A DNA stretch of 64,000 nucleotides from MW101C3 sp943367595 (GTDB lineage: Bacteria > Cyanobacteriota > Cyanobacteriia > PCC-6307 > Cyanobiaceae), in assembly GCA_943367595.1 (NCBI GenBank), contig CALRJS020000012.1, positions 1-64,000 on the forward strand, written 5' to 3'. Both the position numbers and the translations under genes were made by a program. Positions within the stretch are counted from its first letter, which is position 1; each line of letters begins with the position of its first letter. Below the pieces are notes generated by a model. The model was given only the letters and a program-made list of their open reading frames with translations, was not told where the DNA came from and made no database searches. This document shows, piece after piece, positions 42,237 to 51,371 of the stretch.

Positions 42237-43328
42237 ATGAAGATCGGCATCAACGGCTTCGGCCGGATCGGCCGCCTCGTGTTCCGCGCCCTGTGGGGAC
42301 GCCCCGGCGTCGCACTGGTACATGTCAACGACCCTGCCGGTGACGCCGCGGCTGCCGCCCACCTGCTCGCCTTCGATTCCGTGCACGGCCGCTGGGATCA
42401 GGCCGTGCAGACCGAGGCCGACGGCTTCCGCGTGGGACATCAAGCCGTGAGCTACAGCCGTCATCAGGACCCCACCGCCGTGCCCTGGGCCGACGCCGGC
42501 GTGGACCTGGTGCTCGAATGCAGCGGCAAGATCAAGACCCCCGACACCCTCGACCCCTACTTCACTGTGCCTGGTCTCAGGCGCGTGATCGTGGCCTGCC
42601 CGGTGAAAGGCGTGGTCGCCGGCGCAGAAGCCCTCAACGTGGTGTTCGGCATCAACCACCACCTCTACGAGCCCAGCCGCCATCGCCTGCTCACCGCCGC
42701 CTCCTGCACCACCAACTGCCTGGCGCCGGTGGTGAAGGTGGTGCACGAAAGCTTCGGCATTCGCCACGGCTCGATCACCACCCTGCACAACATCACCAAC
42801 ACCCAGGTGGTGATCGATGCCTTCAAGTCCGACCTGCGCCGCGCCCGCTCCTCCGGCAGCTCGCTGATCCCCACCACCACCGGATCGGCCAAGGCGATCG
42901 GCCTGATCTTCCCTGAACTGCAGGGCAAGCTCAACGGCCACGCCGTGCGGGTGCCGCTCACCAACGCCTCGATCACCGATGCGGTGTTCGAACTGGAGCG
43001 CGCCGTGACTGTGGAAGAGGTGAATGGGGCCTTCGCTGCCGCCGCCGCCGGCCCGCTGCAGGGAATTCTGGGCTACGAGGAGCGGCCGCTGGTGTCGGTG
43101 GATTACCTGAACGACAGCCGCAGCTCGATCATCGATGCCCTCTCCACGATGGTGGTGAACGGCACCCAGCTCAAAGTGTTCGCCTGGTACGACAACGAGT
43201 GGGGCTACAGCTGCCGCATGGCTGATCTGGCCTGCCACGTGGCTTCCCTGGAAGGGACGAGCGCGGAAAAGGCAGCCGCGGAAACGGCAGCCGTGGAAGG
43301 GGCAGCCGTGGAGGGTGCAGCGGGATGA
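42237..43328 (+). CDS. ArsJ-associated glyceraldehyde-3-phosphate dehydrogenase
   Basis: GAPDH family, 363 residues: NAD-binding start MKIGINGFGRIGRLVFRA, catalytic Cys157 in ASCTTNCLAP and the C-terminal NEWGYSCRMADL. In arsenic operons this enzyme makes 1-arseno-3-phosphoglycerate from G3P and arsenate, which ArsJ exports. The link is supported by the four-base overlap with arsJ downstream and the ArsR-type operator upstream. The last 25 residues are an Ala/Glu-rich tail encoded by short repeats (GGAAGGGGCAGCCGTGGA-like), absent from typical GAPDH. Confidence 0.93.
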   Translation: MKIGINGFGRIGRLVFRALWGRPGVALVHVNDPAGDAAAAAHLLAFDSVHGRWDQAVQTEADGFRVGHQAVSYSRHQDPTAVPWADAGVDLVLECSGKIKTPDTLDPYFTVPGLRRVIVACPVKGVVAGAEALNVVFGINHHLYEPSRHRLLTAASCTTNCLAPVVKVVHESFGIRHGSITTLHNITNTQVVIDAFKSDLRRARSSGSSLIPTTTGSAKAIGLIFPELQGKLNGHAVRVPLTNASITDAVFELERAVTVEEVNGAFAAAAAGPLQGILGYEERPLVSVDYLNDSRSSIIDALSTMVVNGTQLKVFAWYDNEWGYSCRMADLACHVASLEGTSAEKAAAETAAVEGAAVEGAAG

Positions 43329-44578
43329 AGCAGCTCACGGCCCTGCAGCAATACGGCATCGTGACGGCCAACTACTGGGCCTTCACCCTCACGGACGGGG
43401 CGCTGCGCATGCTCGTGGTGTTCCACTTTCACCAGCTGGGTTACACCACCCTGGAGATCGCCTTTCTGTTTCTCTTCTACGAGTTCTTCGGCATCGTCAC
43501 CAACCTCTACGGCGGCTGGCTCGGGGCCCGTTTCGGGCTGCGGCTCACCCTCTGGGCCGGCACCTTGCTGCAGGTGGGCGCTCTGCTGATGCTGATTCCT
43601 GTGGCCGACGACTGGCCCCGCTGGTGGAGCGTGGCCTACGTGATGGTGGCCCAGGCGATCAGCGGCATCGCCAAAGACCTCAACAAGATGAGTGCCAAAA
43701 GTGCCATCAAGACCGTGGTAGCTGAAACCCCCGACGACCACAGCCGGGGCGAGAGCCAGCTGTTCAAATGGGTGGCGATCCTCACCGGCTCCAAGAACGC
43801 CCTCAAGGGCGTGGGCTTCTTCCTCGGTGGGGTGCTGCTCGCCACGATCGGCTTCAGCGCCGCCGTGGGAGCGATGGCGGCCGGCCTGTTCCTGGCCTTT
43901 CTGCCCACCCTGGTGCTGCCCGGTGAGATCGGCCGCATGAAACAGAAGCCGGCCATCACGGCGCTGTTCTCGAAATCAAAGGGCATCAATGTGCTTTCCA
44001 CCGCCCGCTTCTTCCTGTTCGGCGCCCGTGATGTGTGGTTCGTGGTGGCTCTGCCGGTGTTTCTGCAATCGGTGCTGGGCTGGAAATACTGGGAGGCCGG
44101 TGGCTTCATGGGCCTGTGGGTGATCGGCTACGGGATCATTCAGGCCTCGGTGCCGGCCCTGCGGCGCAGCTGGGGCAGAAGCGGTCCACCAGGGGTGTCC
44201 GCCGTGCAGTTCTGGAGCGCCGTGCTCACCGCCATTCCCGCCCTGATCGCCATCAGCCTCTGGCGCGAGGTGGGCAATCCCAGCGTGGCCTTGGTGGTGG
44301 GGCTGATCGCCTTCGGCGCCGTGTTCGCGATGAATTCCTCGATTCACAGCTACATGGTGCTGGCCTACACCGATGCCGAATCGGTGAGCCTCAACGTGGG
44401 CTTCTATTACATGGCCAATGCGGCTGGTCGGCTGGTGGGCACGCTGCTCTCAGGAGCCCTTTTCCTGGTGGGCGGCCTGCAGGCCTGCCTGTGGGCCTCC
44501 TGCCTGCTGGTGGCGCTCGCCTTTCTCTCCGGCATCAGGCTGCCGCCCCCGCTGCGCCAGCAGCTGGAGGCCGCCTGA
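43325..44578 (+). CDS. arsJ: Organoarsenical efflux MFS transporter ArsJ
   Basis: A 417-residue MFS permease with about 12 helices. ArsJ-like features include TANYWAFTLTDGALRMLVVFHF at the N-terminus and GIAKDLNKMSAKSAIK in the central part. It exports 1-arseno-3-phosphoglycerate, giving arsenate resistance together with the GAPDH encoded just upstream. The start overlaps the gapdh stop (ATGA), so translation is probably coupled. Just after the stop, a 17-bp segment (TGAAGCTGGAGGCCG) is partly repeated. Confidence 0.92.
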   Translation: MKQLTALQQYGIVTANYWAFTLTDGALRMLVVFHFHQLGYTTLEIAFLFLFYEFFGIVTNLYGGWLGARFGLRLTLWAGTLLQVGALLMLIPVADDWPRWWSVAYVMVAQAISGIAKDLNKMSAKSAIKTVVAETPDDHSRGESQLFKWVAILTGSKNALKGVGFFLGGVLLATIGFSAAVGAMAAGLFLAFLPTLVLPGEIGRMKQKPAITALFSKSKGINVLSTARFFLFGARDVWFVVALPVFLQSVLGWKYWEAGGFMGLWVIGYGIIQASVPALRRSWGRSGPPGVSAVQFWSAVLTAIPALIAISLWREVGNPSVALVVGLIAFGAVFAMNSSIHSYMVLAYTDAESVSLNVGFYYMANAAGRLVGTLLSGALFLVGGLQACLWASCLLVALAFLSGIRLPPPLRQQLEAA

Positions 44579-44722
44579 AGCTGGAGGCCGTCTGAAGCTG
44601 GCGCTGATCTGAGGCTGCGGGCAGGCGCTGTTCAGAAGCTGAGCGAACTCAGCAGCAGTGCCTACTGAGCTGCTGGTCACTCATCGGCTCCACCCCCCAA
44701 GCCACACCCTTCGCCAATGGGG

Positions 44723-45091
44723 TCAATCCACCAGCGTGAGCGACTTCACATCGAGGTAGCGACCGCCGGAGCCCTGATCGACTTCGGCCACAAGACGCAC
44801 CCTGTCGTTGGGGCCCACCGGCCGGTTCTGCCACACCGGGTCTTCAATCTCCACGCGAATGGTGCCTGAGGCGTCGCGGAAAGTGAAATAGTCTTCTTTC
44901 TCGCGCGCGACGATCCTGCCGGTGAGCGAGAGGTAGGTGCCGAGGCGGGCGTCGCGGGCCTGGGCAGCTGTGCTGCTGCGAACGCCAGACCCCTGGCCAC
45001 TGCCTGGGCCAGTGAACTGGGCTGAGGCGCCGGTGGCCAGCGCAGCGGTGAAAACGAGGGCGAGGGAAGTGATTGTGATGAACGGCTTCAT
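44723..45091 (-). CDS. YgiW/YdeI-type OB-fold stress tolerance protein
   Basis: A 122-residue exported protein. The signal peptide (FITITSLALVFTAALATGASA) is followed by a BOF/OB-fold domain (YLSLTGRIVAREKEDYFTFRD, then RVRLVAEVDQ). This family, known from YgiW and YdeI, is periplasmic and linked to stress tolerance; its ligand is uncertain. The ATG at 45091 is chosen because it begins the signal peptide; the upstream in-frame extension lacks conservation. Confidence 0.82.
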   Translation of the reverse strand: MKPFITITSLALVFTAALATGASAQFTGPGSGQGSGVRSSTAAQARDARLGTYLSLTGRIVAREKEDYFTFRDASGTIRVEIEDPVWQNRPVGPNDRVRLVAEVDQGSGGRYLDVKSLTLVD

Positions 45092-45142
45092 CAGCTGATC
45101 CACCGGCGCTTGGTGTACAAACAACCCGCTGAGATTAGCGAT

Positions 45143-45194
45143 CCTTTCAGTCAATCAGGCCGGGGCAGCCTTTCAGTTGATCAGGCCGGGGCAC
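45143..45194. repeat. Two direct copies of a 26-bp unit
   Basis: CCTTTCAGTCAATCAGGCC plus GGGGCAG at 45143-45168 is repeated with three changes at 45169-45194. It lies in the intergenic space between the OB-fold gene and the small gene at 45219. Confidence 0.85.
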
Positions 45195-45218
45195 TCTTTC
45201 CGTGCATCAGTGCAAGCT

Positions 45219-45485
45219 TCAGTGCATCAAGCCCGGCCAGCCACCCGGGTAGCGCAGGGTGCGCCAGTCACCGCGGGGGGTGCTCACTTCGATGCCGATC
45301 TCGATCGGTTGCTCCACCGCGCAGGCCTGCTCTTCCCACCAGCTCAGAGCCGCTTCCCAGGCGGCATCCATCGATTCGAAGTGGTCATCGAGCACCGGGT
45401 GAGGCGCGCACTGGCGATCGACCAGCCGGTACAGACGCTGCGAACCGGCGGCGGGGGCAGAGCGACGAAAGGGGGAGAACGCCAT
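45219..45485 (-). CDS. Small protein of unknown function
   Basis: An 88-residue soluble protein with a Trp-rich centre (MDAAWEAALSWWEEQACAV) and a C-terminal IEIGIEVSTPRGDWRTLRYPG that could be a small beta hairpin. No signal peptide or membrane helix. The composition is that of a real protein and the third-position GC fits its neighbours. I do not recognise a characterised family, though similar short proteins occur in picocyanobacteria as far as I recall. It sits between the OB-fold gene and RidA on the same strand. Confidence 0.6.
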   Translation of the reverse strand: MAFSPFRRSAPAAGSQRLYRLVDRQCAPHPVLDDHFESMDAAWEAALSWWEEQACAVEQPIEIGIEVSTPRGDWRTLRYPGGWPGLMH

Positions 45486-45590
45486 GAACGTCGTAAGGCA
45501 CAGTGTCAGTGTGGGGCCTGTGCCAGCTGCTGACTGTCACGTCGACTACGTGATGTCGTGTTCGTTACCTGACGGCGGCCCCACCAGGCC

Positions 45591-45992
45591 TCAAACGAGC
45601 ACCGCGATGCAGTCGATCTCCACCCGCGCGCCCCGGGGCAGGGCCGCCACTTCCACGCAGGCGCGGGCGGGGGGCACCGGCCCCTGGAAGGTTTCGGCGT
45701 AGATGGCGTTCACCCGGGCGAAATCGGCCAGGTCGGCCAGAAACACGGTGGTGCGCACCACCTGATCCGGTCCGCTGCCCGCCGCCCGCAGCACCGCCAC
45801 GAGGTTGCTGAGCACCTGGCGGGTCTCGGCCTCCACATCACCGTCACCCACCATCGCGCCGCTGACCGGATCCAGAGCGATCTGGCCGGAGCAGAACAGC
45901 CAGCCACCCGCCCGCACGGCCTGGTTGTAAGGGCCCACCGGCGCAGGAGCGGCGGGCGTCTGGATCGCCTCGATCGACTGGCCGGCGCCCAT
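45591..45992 (-). CDS. ridA: RidA family reactive intermediate deaminase
   Basis: A 133-residue YjgF/YER057c/UK114 protein that hydrolyses reactive enamines and imines from PLP enzymes. Family blocks are present: PAPVGPYNQAVRAGGWLFCSGQ, TRQVLSNLVAVLRAAG, and the C-terminal PPARACVEVAALPRGARVEID with the conserved Arg that binds the substrate carboxylate. Start ATG 45992 gives the standard length. It is divergent from the ABC ATPase gene to its right. Confidence 0.94.
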   Translation of the reverse strand: MGAGQSIEAIQTPAAPAPVGPYNQAVRAGGWLFCSGQIALDPVSGAMVGDGDVEAETRQVLSNLVAVLRAAGSGPDQVVRTTVFLADLADFARVNAIYAETFQGPVPPARACVEVAALPRGARVEIDCIAVLV

Positions 45993-46127
45993 GGCGTTGG
46001 AAGATGGGAAAAACGAGCTTAAGGGTCTCCCATCGCCAGCTCCACCGGGCTTTCCGCAGCGGCCGCTGCCCGTGCAGCTGCTGCTGCCAACGCTGCCGCT
46101 GGGAACCGTCCTGCGGCCGATGAGGCC

Positions 46128-47234
46128 ATGCCGGCCGATCCGGTGCAGCTCGATGGCGTCTGGCACCGCTATGGCCGCGGCGGCGCCCCTGGCGAGCCCA
46201 ACTCCTGGGCACTGGAAGCGATCGACCTGCACCTGGCCCCGGGCGAACTGGTGGGCCTGCTCGGTCCTTCCGGCTGCGGCAAGACCACCCTGCTGCGCCT
46301 GATCGCCGGCTTCGAGCGGCCGTCGCGGGGGCAGGTGACGGTGCAGGGCCGCCTGGTGGCCGGTCCAGGGGTGTGGGTGCCGCCGGAGCGGCGCGGCGTG
46401 GGCATGGTCTTCCAGGACTACGCCCTGTTCCCCCACCTCGATGCCTGGCAGAACACCTGCTTCGGCCTGCGGCCCCGCCAGGACCGCAGCCGGGCCGCCT
46501 GGTTGCTGGATCTGCTGGGGCTGGCGGGCCTGGAGCAGCGCTACCCGCACGAACTCTCCGGCGGCCAGCGGCAACGGCTGGCACTGGCCCGGGCGCTGGC
46601 TCCGGCGCCGGAGCTGGTGCTGCTCGATGAACCCTTCTCCAACCTGGATGTGGACGTGCGGCTGCGGCTGCGCAGCGAACTCCCCGGCGTGCTCAGCCGC
46701 TGCGGCGCCAGCGGCCTGATCGTCACCCACGACCCGGAGGAGGCGCTGGCGATCTGCGACCGGGTGGCAGTGCTCAAGGACGGGCGGCTGCACCAGTGCG
46801 CGCCACCGCAGGAGCTGGTGGAGCATCCCGCCACCGCCTTCGTGGGCCACTTCGTGCTGCAACGCAATCTGCTGCCGGCCCAGTGGCGCAACGGCCAGGT
46901 GGTCACGGCGCTGGGGGCCTTCGCCCCCCTCTCCGGTGCGGCCGCCTCCCCCTGCCCGGATGGGGAGCCGGCTGAGGTGCTGCTGCAACCCGGTGCCCTG
47001 GAGCTGACCCCCGATCCGGCAGGCACCGCCTGGGTGATGGGGCGGGAATTCCTGGGGCGGGAATGGCTGCTGCAGGTGGAGCTGGAGCAGCCCCAGTCGG
47101 CGCCGTTCCGCTTGCGGCTGCGCCTGCCGCTGGAGCGCACCTTCCAGCTCTCCGAACGCTGCCGCCTGGGCCTGCGGCCCCAGCAGCCGGCCCTGCTCTT
47201 TCCCCAGCGGCTGCCCCTGCTCCCCTGCCTCTGA
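46128..47234 (+). CDS. FutC/PotA-like ABC transporter ATP-binding protein
   Basis: A 368-residue ATPase of the CUT/Fe3+ importer type. Walker A (GPSGCGKTTLLRLIAGF), signature (LSGGQRQRLALARAL) and Walker B (LVLLDEPFSNLD) are followed by a C-terminal TOBE-like regulatory region of about 120 residues. No permease or binding protein gene is next to it, so its partners are elsewhere. FutC, the iron importer ATPase of cyanobacteria, is the closest guess, but sulfate, thiamine and polyamine importers share the layout. Its 3' end lies 13 bases from the convergent gloB stop. Confidence 0.85.
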   Translation: MPADPVQLDGVWHRYGRGGAPGEPNSWALEAIDLHLAPGELVGLLGPSGCGKTTLLRLIAGFERPSRGQVTVQGRLVAGPGVWVPPERRGVGMVFQDYALFPHLDAWQNTCFGLRPRQDRSRAAWLLDLLGLAGLEQRYPHELSGGQRQRLALARALAPAPELVLLDEPFSNLDVDVRLRLRSELPGVLSRCGASGLIVTHDPEEALAICDRVAVLKDGRLHQCAPPQELVEHPATAFVGHFVLQRNLLPAQWRNGQVVTALGAFAPLSGAAASPCPDGEPAEVLLQPGALELTPDPAGTAWVMGREFLGREWLLQVELEQPQSAPFRLRLRLPLERTFQLSERCRLGLRPQQPALLFPQRLPLLPCL

Positions 47235-47247
47235 GCTCCCACACACC

Positions 47248-48078
47248 TCAGCCCTGCCAGCCGTCCTTGTGCCGGCGCAGCGCGGCGAGCGTGGCGGCGC
47301 TGCCGGCACGCAGGAACAGATTGGTGGCGCGTTCCAGCGCGATCGTGCTGGGGATGGTGGCCTGGCCCTGGCTCCGGGCCAGCTCCACCTCCGCCAACCG
47401 CGCCGTGATCGCGTCCGCGGCAGCCTCTGGCTCTGCCGCCACCAGCGCAGCGGCCCAGCGCAGGTTGGCGCGGGTGTACTCATGGGCGCACCACACGCGC
47501 GTGCTCTCCGGCAGCTGCGCCAGCTGCTGCAACGAGTGGTGCATCTGCTCCGCCGAGCCCTCGAACAGCCGTCCGCAGCCGGCAGCGAACAGCGTGTCGC
47601 CGCAGAACAGCTCCCCGTGCCCGCCCGGCACCTCGGGCAGCACATAGGCCAGATGGGCTCGGGTGTGCCCCGGTACCTCCAGCACCTCCACGGTCCGGCC
47701 CAGCAGGGTGAGGCGGTCACCGCCACGCACCGGGAGGGTCTGGAGCGGGATGCGGTCGCGGTCGGCGCCAGACGCAATCACCGCAGCGGCGGGCCAACGC
47801 TCCAGCAGGCCTGCGGTGCCACCGATGTGATCGGAGTGGTGGTGGGTCTGCAGCACGGCCACCAGCTCCAGCCGGTGGGCCTCCAGCCAGGCGCGCACCG
47901 GCGCCGCCACGGCGGGATCCACCACCACCGCCCGGCCGGTTGGCTGCTCCGCCCCGGGGGAATCGTGCAGCACGAACACGTAGTTGTCGTTCAGCACCGG
48001 GATGAGCGACACGGCCAGCGCCGGAGGCCGCCCGCCCGTTGCCGCCACGGCCGGCGGCTCGCTGCGGGAGGTCTGCAT
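47248..48078 (-). CDS. gloB: Hydroxyacylglutathione hydrolase (glyoxalase II)
   Basis: Hydrolyses S-lactoylglutathione in methylglyoxal detoxification. The 276-residue protein is a metallo-beta-lactamase: THHHSDHIGG gives the HxHxDH metal site, VPGHTRAHLAY the next His, LFCGDTLFAAGCGR the bridging Asp, and VWCAHEYTRANL the last His. The C-terminal helical domain binds glutathione (NLFLRAGSAATLAALR). It is divergent from hisG with 29 bases between starts, so their promoters overlap each other's coding starts. Confidence 0.94.
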   Translation of the reverse strand: MQTSRSEPPAVAATGGRPPALAVSLIPVLNDNYVFVLHDSPGAEQPTGRAVVVDPAVAAPVRAWLEAHRLELVAVLQTHHHSDHIGGTAGLLERWPAAAVIASGADRDRIPLQTLPVRGGDRLTLLGRTVEVLEVPGHTRAHLAYVLPEVPGGHGELFCGDTLFAAGCGRLFEGSAEQMHHSLQQLAQLPESTRVWCAHEYTRANLRWAAALVAAEPEAAADAITARLAEVELARSQGQATIPSTIALERATNLFLRAGSAATLAALRRHKDGWQG

Positions 48079-48107
48079 CGGTAAAGTCCAGGTTGCGGAG
48101 CACGCCC

Positions 48108-48752
48108 ATGATCACCGTTGCTCTGGCCAAAGGGGCCCTGCTGAAGGATTCGGTGCGCTGCCTCGCCGCGGCCGGTCTGGATTTCTCCGCCCTGCTCGAC
48201 AGCGACAACCGTCAGTTGATGGTGCCCAGCCCGTGCGGCACCGCCCGCGCCCTGCTGGTGCGCAACGCTGATGTGCCTGTCTATGTGGCCTACGGCCAGG
48301 CCCAGCTGGGCATCGTCGGCGAAGACGTCCTGCGCGAGCACCAGCTGCCGGTGGCCCCCCTGGTGGATCTCGGTTTCGGTGGCTGCCGCATGGCCGTGGC
48401 GGTGAAGGCGAGCAGCGGCTACCGCCGGGCCGCCGATCTGCCCGCCCATTGCCGCGTGGCCAGCAAGTTCGTGCGCTGCGCCGAAACCTTCTTCAACCAG
48501 CTCGACCTGCCGGTGGAGCTCATTCATCTCACCGGGTCGGTGGAGCTGGGCCCGATCACCGGCATGTCGGAGGCGATCGTGGATCTGGTGGCCACCGGCC
48601 GCACCCTGCGCGACAACGGGCTGGTGGCCATTGAAGACCTGTTCCACAGCACCGCCCGGCTGATCGGCCACCCCCTGGCCCTGCGGCTGGATCAGGGCCA
48701 GCTGCAGACGATCATCGACCGGGTGGCGGCGGCCCGTCTGGAGGCGCGCTGA
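48108..48752 (+). CDS. hisG: ATP phosphoribosyltransferase, short form HisG
   Basis: First step of histidine synthesis. The 214-residue length is that of the short HisG that needs HisZ. MITVALAKGALLKDSVRCLAAAG starts the protein; ASKFVRCAETFF and the PRPP-binding ELGPITGMSEAIVDLVATGRTL are characteristic. The ATG at 48108 is preferred over an upstream in-frame ATG that would lie inside gloB. Its stop overlaps the ATG of the next ABC exporter by one base (TGATG), suggesting translational coupling of two functionally unrelated genes. Confidence 0.95.
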   Translation: MITVALAKGALLKDSVRCLAAAGLDFSALLDSDNRQLMVPSPCGTARALLVRNADVPVYVAYGQAQLGIVGEDVLREHQLPVAPLVDLGFGGCRMAVAVKASSGYRRAADLPAHCRVASKFVRCAETFFNQLDLPVELIHLTGSVELGPITGMSEAIVDLVATGRTLRDNGLVAIEDLFHSTARLIGHPLALRLDQGQLQTIIDRVAAARLEAR

Positions 48753-50551
48753 TGGCCGCCCGCGACCGTCAGCGCCTGCTCAACCTGGTTCCTTATCTGG
48801 GCCGCGACCGCCGCCGCCTGCTGCTCACGCTGCTGCTGCTGATCCCCGTCGCCTTCTCGGCGGCCGTACAGCCGCTGCTGGTGGGCCAGGCGATCTCGGT
48901 GCTGCGTAATGAGCCCAGGGCCGCCTGGCTCGTGGGCCAGAGCGTGCCCATGGCGATGCGCACCCTGGTGCTGTGCCTGCTGGCGGCGGTGCTGGTGCGG
49001 CTGGCGCTGCAGGGGGTGCAGAGCTACAGCGTGCAGGCCGTGGGGCAGCGGCTCACCGCCCGCATCCGCGACGACCTGTTCCGCCATGCGATGGCCCTGT
49101 CGCTGCGCTTCCACGACCGCACCCCGGTGGGCAAGCTGCTCACCCGCCTCACCAGCGATGTGGACGCCCTGGCCGAGGTGTTCGGCAGCGGCGCCATCGG
49201 TGTGCTCGCCGACCTAGTGACCCTGGTGGTGATCGCCGTCACCATGCTCTCGATCGAGTTCCGGCTCGGCGCCCTGCTGCTGGTGATCCAGATTCCGGTG
49301 GTGGTGGTGATCCTCTGGCTGCAGGGGCGCTACCGCAAAGCCAACTACCGCGTGCGCGAAGAGCTCAGCCAGCTCAACGCCGACCTGCAGGAAAACCTGC
49401 AGGGGCTGGATGTGGTGCAGATGTTCCGGCGTGAGGGGGTGAACAGCGCCCGCTTCGGCGTCACCACCAACGCCTACCGCAAGGCGGTCGACGGCACGAT
49501 CTTCTACGAGAGTGCGATCTCCGCCTTCATCGAATGGGTGGCCCTCACGGCCGTGGCGATCGTGCTGGCCCTGGGCGGCTGGATGGTCACCGACGGCACC
49601 ATCGGCCTGGGCACCCTCACCACCTTCATCCTGTTCTCCCAGCGCCTGTTCGATCCGCTGCGTCAGCTGGCGGAGCGCTTCACCCAGATCCAGGGCGGGC
49701 TCACGGCGGTGCAGCGCATCGGTGAGCTGCTGGAGGAACCGATCGAGATCAGCGATCTGGCCATCGAACAACGCACCGCCGCCGCCCGCCGCTCCGGCCG
49801 CGAACGGGCCAGCGAGGGCGAGGTGATCTTCGAGAACGTCTCGTTCGCCTACCGTCCCGACGACCCGATCCTCACCGACCTCAGCTTCCGCATCGCCCCG
49901 GGCGAGCACGTGGCCCTGGTGGGCCCCACCGGCTCCGGCAAGACCACCGTGATCCGCCTGCTCTGCCGGCTCTACGAGCCGCAGCAGGGGCGGATCCTGC
50001 TCGATGGCATCGACATCCGCGAGCTGCCCAGCCTCACGCTGCGCCAGCGGCTGGGGGTGGTGCTGCAGGACACCTTCCTGTTCAGCGGCAACGTGGCCGA
50101 CAACCTGCGCCTCGATGCGGCGATCCCCGACGACGAACTGCAGCGGATCTGCCGCGAGCTCGGTCTCGATGCCCTGCTGCGGCGTCTTCCCGACGGGCTG
50201 GCCACCGAACTGCGCGAGCGGGGCGGCAACCTGTCCTCGGGCGAGCGGCAGCTGCTGGCGGTGGCGCGGGTGGCGATCCGCGACCCTTCCGTGCTGGTGA
50301 TGGATGAGGCCACCGCCTTCATGGATCCCTCCACCGAAGCCACCCTGCAGCGCGACCTCGACAAACTGCTGAAGGCCCGCACCGCGATCGTGATCGCCCA
50401 CCGCCTGGCCACCGTGGAGGCCGCCGACCGGATCCTGGTGCTGCGGCGCGGCCGCTTGATCGAGCAGGGCACTCACCGGGAGCTGCGCCAGGCCGGTGGG
50501 CTCTACGCCCAGCTGGCCGATCTTCAGGAGCGCGGCCTGGCCAGGCTCTGA
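48752..50551 (+). CDS. ABC exporter, fused transmembrane and ATPase domains
   Basis: A 599-residue half-transporter that works as a dimer. Residues 1-320 are a six-helix ABC transmembrane domain (LLLTLLLLIPVAFSAAVQPL and others). Residues 345-590 are the ATPase with Walker A (GPTGSGKTTVIRLL), Q-loop (GVVLQDTFLFSG), signature (NLSSGERQLLAVARV), Walker B (SVLVMDEATAFMD) and the H-loop (AHRLATVEAADR). It resembles MsbA/multidrug and lipid exporters; substrate unknown. It is coupled to hisG upstream and overlaps the convergent hydrolase gene by 28 bases. Confidence 0.93.
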   Translation: MAARDRQRLLNLVPYLGRDRRRLLLTLLLLIPVAFSAAVQPLLVGQAISVLRNEPRAAWLVGQSVPMAMRTLVLCLLAAVLVRLALQGVQSYSVQAVGQRLTARIRDDLFRHAMALSLRFHDRTPVGKLLTRLTSDVDALAEVFGSGAIGVLADLVTLVVIAVTMLSIEFRLGALLLVIQIPVVVVILWLQGRYRKANYRVREELSQLNADLQENLQGLDVVQMFRREGVNSARFGVTTNAYRKAVDGTIFYESAISAFIEWVALTAVAIVLALGGWMVTDGTIGLGTLTTFILFSQRLFDPLRQLAERFTQIQGGLTAVQRIGELLEEPIEISDLAIEQRTAAARRSGRERASEGEVIFENVSFAYRPDDPILTDLSFRIAPGEHVALVGPTGSGKTTVIRLLCRLYEPQQGRILLDGIDIRELPSLTLRQRLGVVLQDTFLFSGNVADNLRLDAAIPDDELQRICRELGLDALLRRLPDGLATELRERGGNLSSGERQLLAVARVAIRDPSVLVMDEATAFMDPSTEATLQRDLDKLLKARTAIVIAHRLATVEAADRILVLRRGRLIEQGTHRELRQAGGLYAQLADLQERGLARL

Positions 50552-51303
50552 ACCCAGCTCTCGATCACGTCGGCGAGCTGATAGGGCGACTGGCGCATCG
50601 GCAGATGGCCGCAGCCCTGCAGTTCTGCCAGCTCGTGCCGGTCGGAGTAACCCGCCAGATGGCGCACGTAGCGGGGCTCCATCACCTGGTCGCGGCTGCC
50701 CGCGATCCAGAGGCTCGGCACCTGCAGGCCGGCCACCAGCGCCGGCAGCTGGCGCACGGCGCCGCGGTTGGTGCTGCAGGCCAGCAGGCTGCGGGCCGCC
50801 CGCTGCTCGGCGATCAGGGGGCTGCGGATGGCACCGGTGCCCGGCAGCTCCGCCAGCCAGCTGGGGCGCCACTGCAGGAACAGCCGGCCGCCGTTGCGCA
50901 GCTGGCTGAAGGCGCGCGGCTGATACACCCCGCCCCCCGCCGCGATCTGAATCACCCCCACGAGCCGATCGCCCAGCAGCGGCGCCGCATGCAGCGCTAC
51001 GCTGCCGCCGAGCGAGTGGCCCACCAGCACCACGCGCCGCTCTTCCAGGCGGAGGCACTGGTCGGCCACCCAGCGGCCGTAGCTGGCCAGCGTGGGGTGC
51101 AGGGAACGGGGACGGGGTGTGCCTCCGAAGCCCGGCAGGTCGGGGGTCCAGAGGCGCTGGCGCCCGGCCAGTGCCAGGCGCAGCGGGTCCCAGAGACGGC
51201 CGGCCAGCAGCCAGCCGTGCAGGCACACCAGCAGCGGCTGCTCGTCCCCGGCAGCGGCGGGAGGGGGGGCGACGCCCGGGTCAGCCGGAACGGAACGGGG
51301 CAA
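50524..51303 (-). CDS. Alpha/beta hydrolase
   Basis: About 259 residues of the alpha/beta hydrolase fold. LVCLHGWLLAGRLWDPL gives the oxyanion-hole HG motif, LVGHSLGGSVALH the nucleophile elbow (GHSLG), SLWIAGSRDQVMEP the Asp region, and ELQGCGHLPMRQSP the catalytic His. Substrate unknown. The frame stays open to 51882, opposite the GNAT gene, so the start is uncertain; TTG 51303 is the last start candidate that keeps the whole domain. It is divergent from the GNAT gene. Confidence 0.83.
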   Translation of the reverse strand: MPRSVPADPGVAPPPAAAGDEQPLLVCLHGWLLAGRLWDPLRLALAGRQRLWTPDLPGFGGTPRPRSLHPTLASYGRWVADQCLRLEERRVVLVGHSLGGSVALHAAPLLGDRLVGVIQIAAGGGVYQPRAFSQLRNGGRLFLQWRPSWLAELPGTGAIRSPLIAEQRAARSLLACSTNRGAVRQLPALVAGLQVPSLWIAGSRDQVMEPRYVRHLAGYSDRHELAELQGCGHLPMRQSPYQLADVIESWVQSLARPRS

Positions 51304-51371
51304 TCCAGGGGCGAAGCAGGCCTCCAGCCTGCAACGGAACCCCCCCGATCGGGCAGGATCGTCCCATTGCG

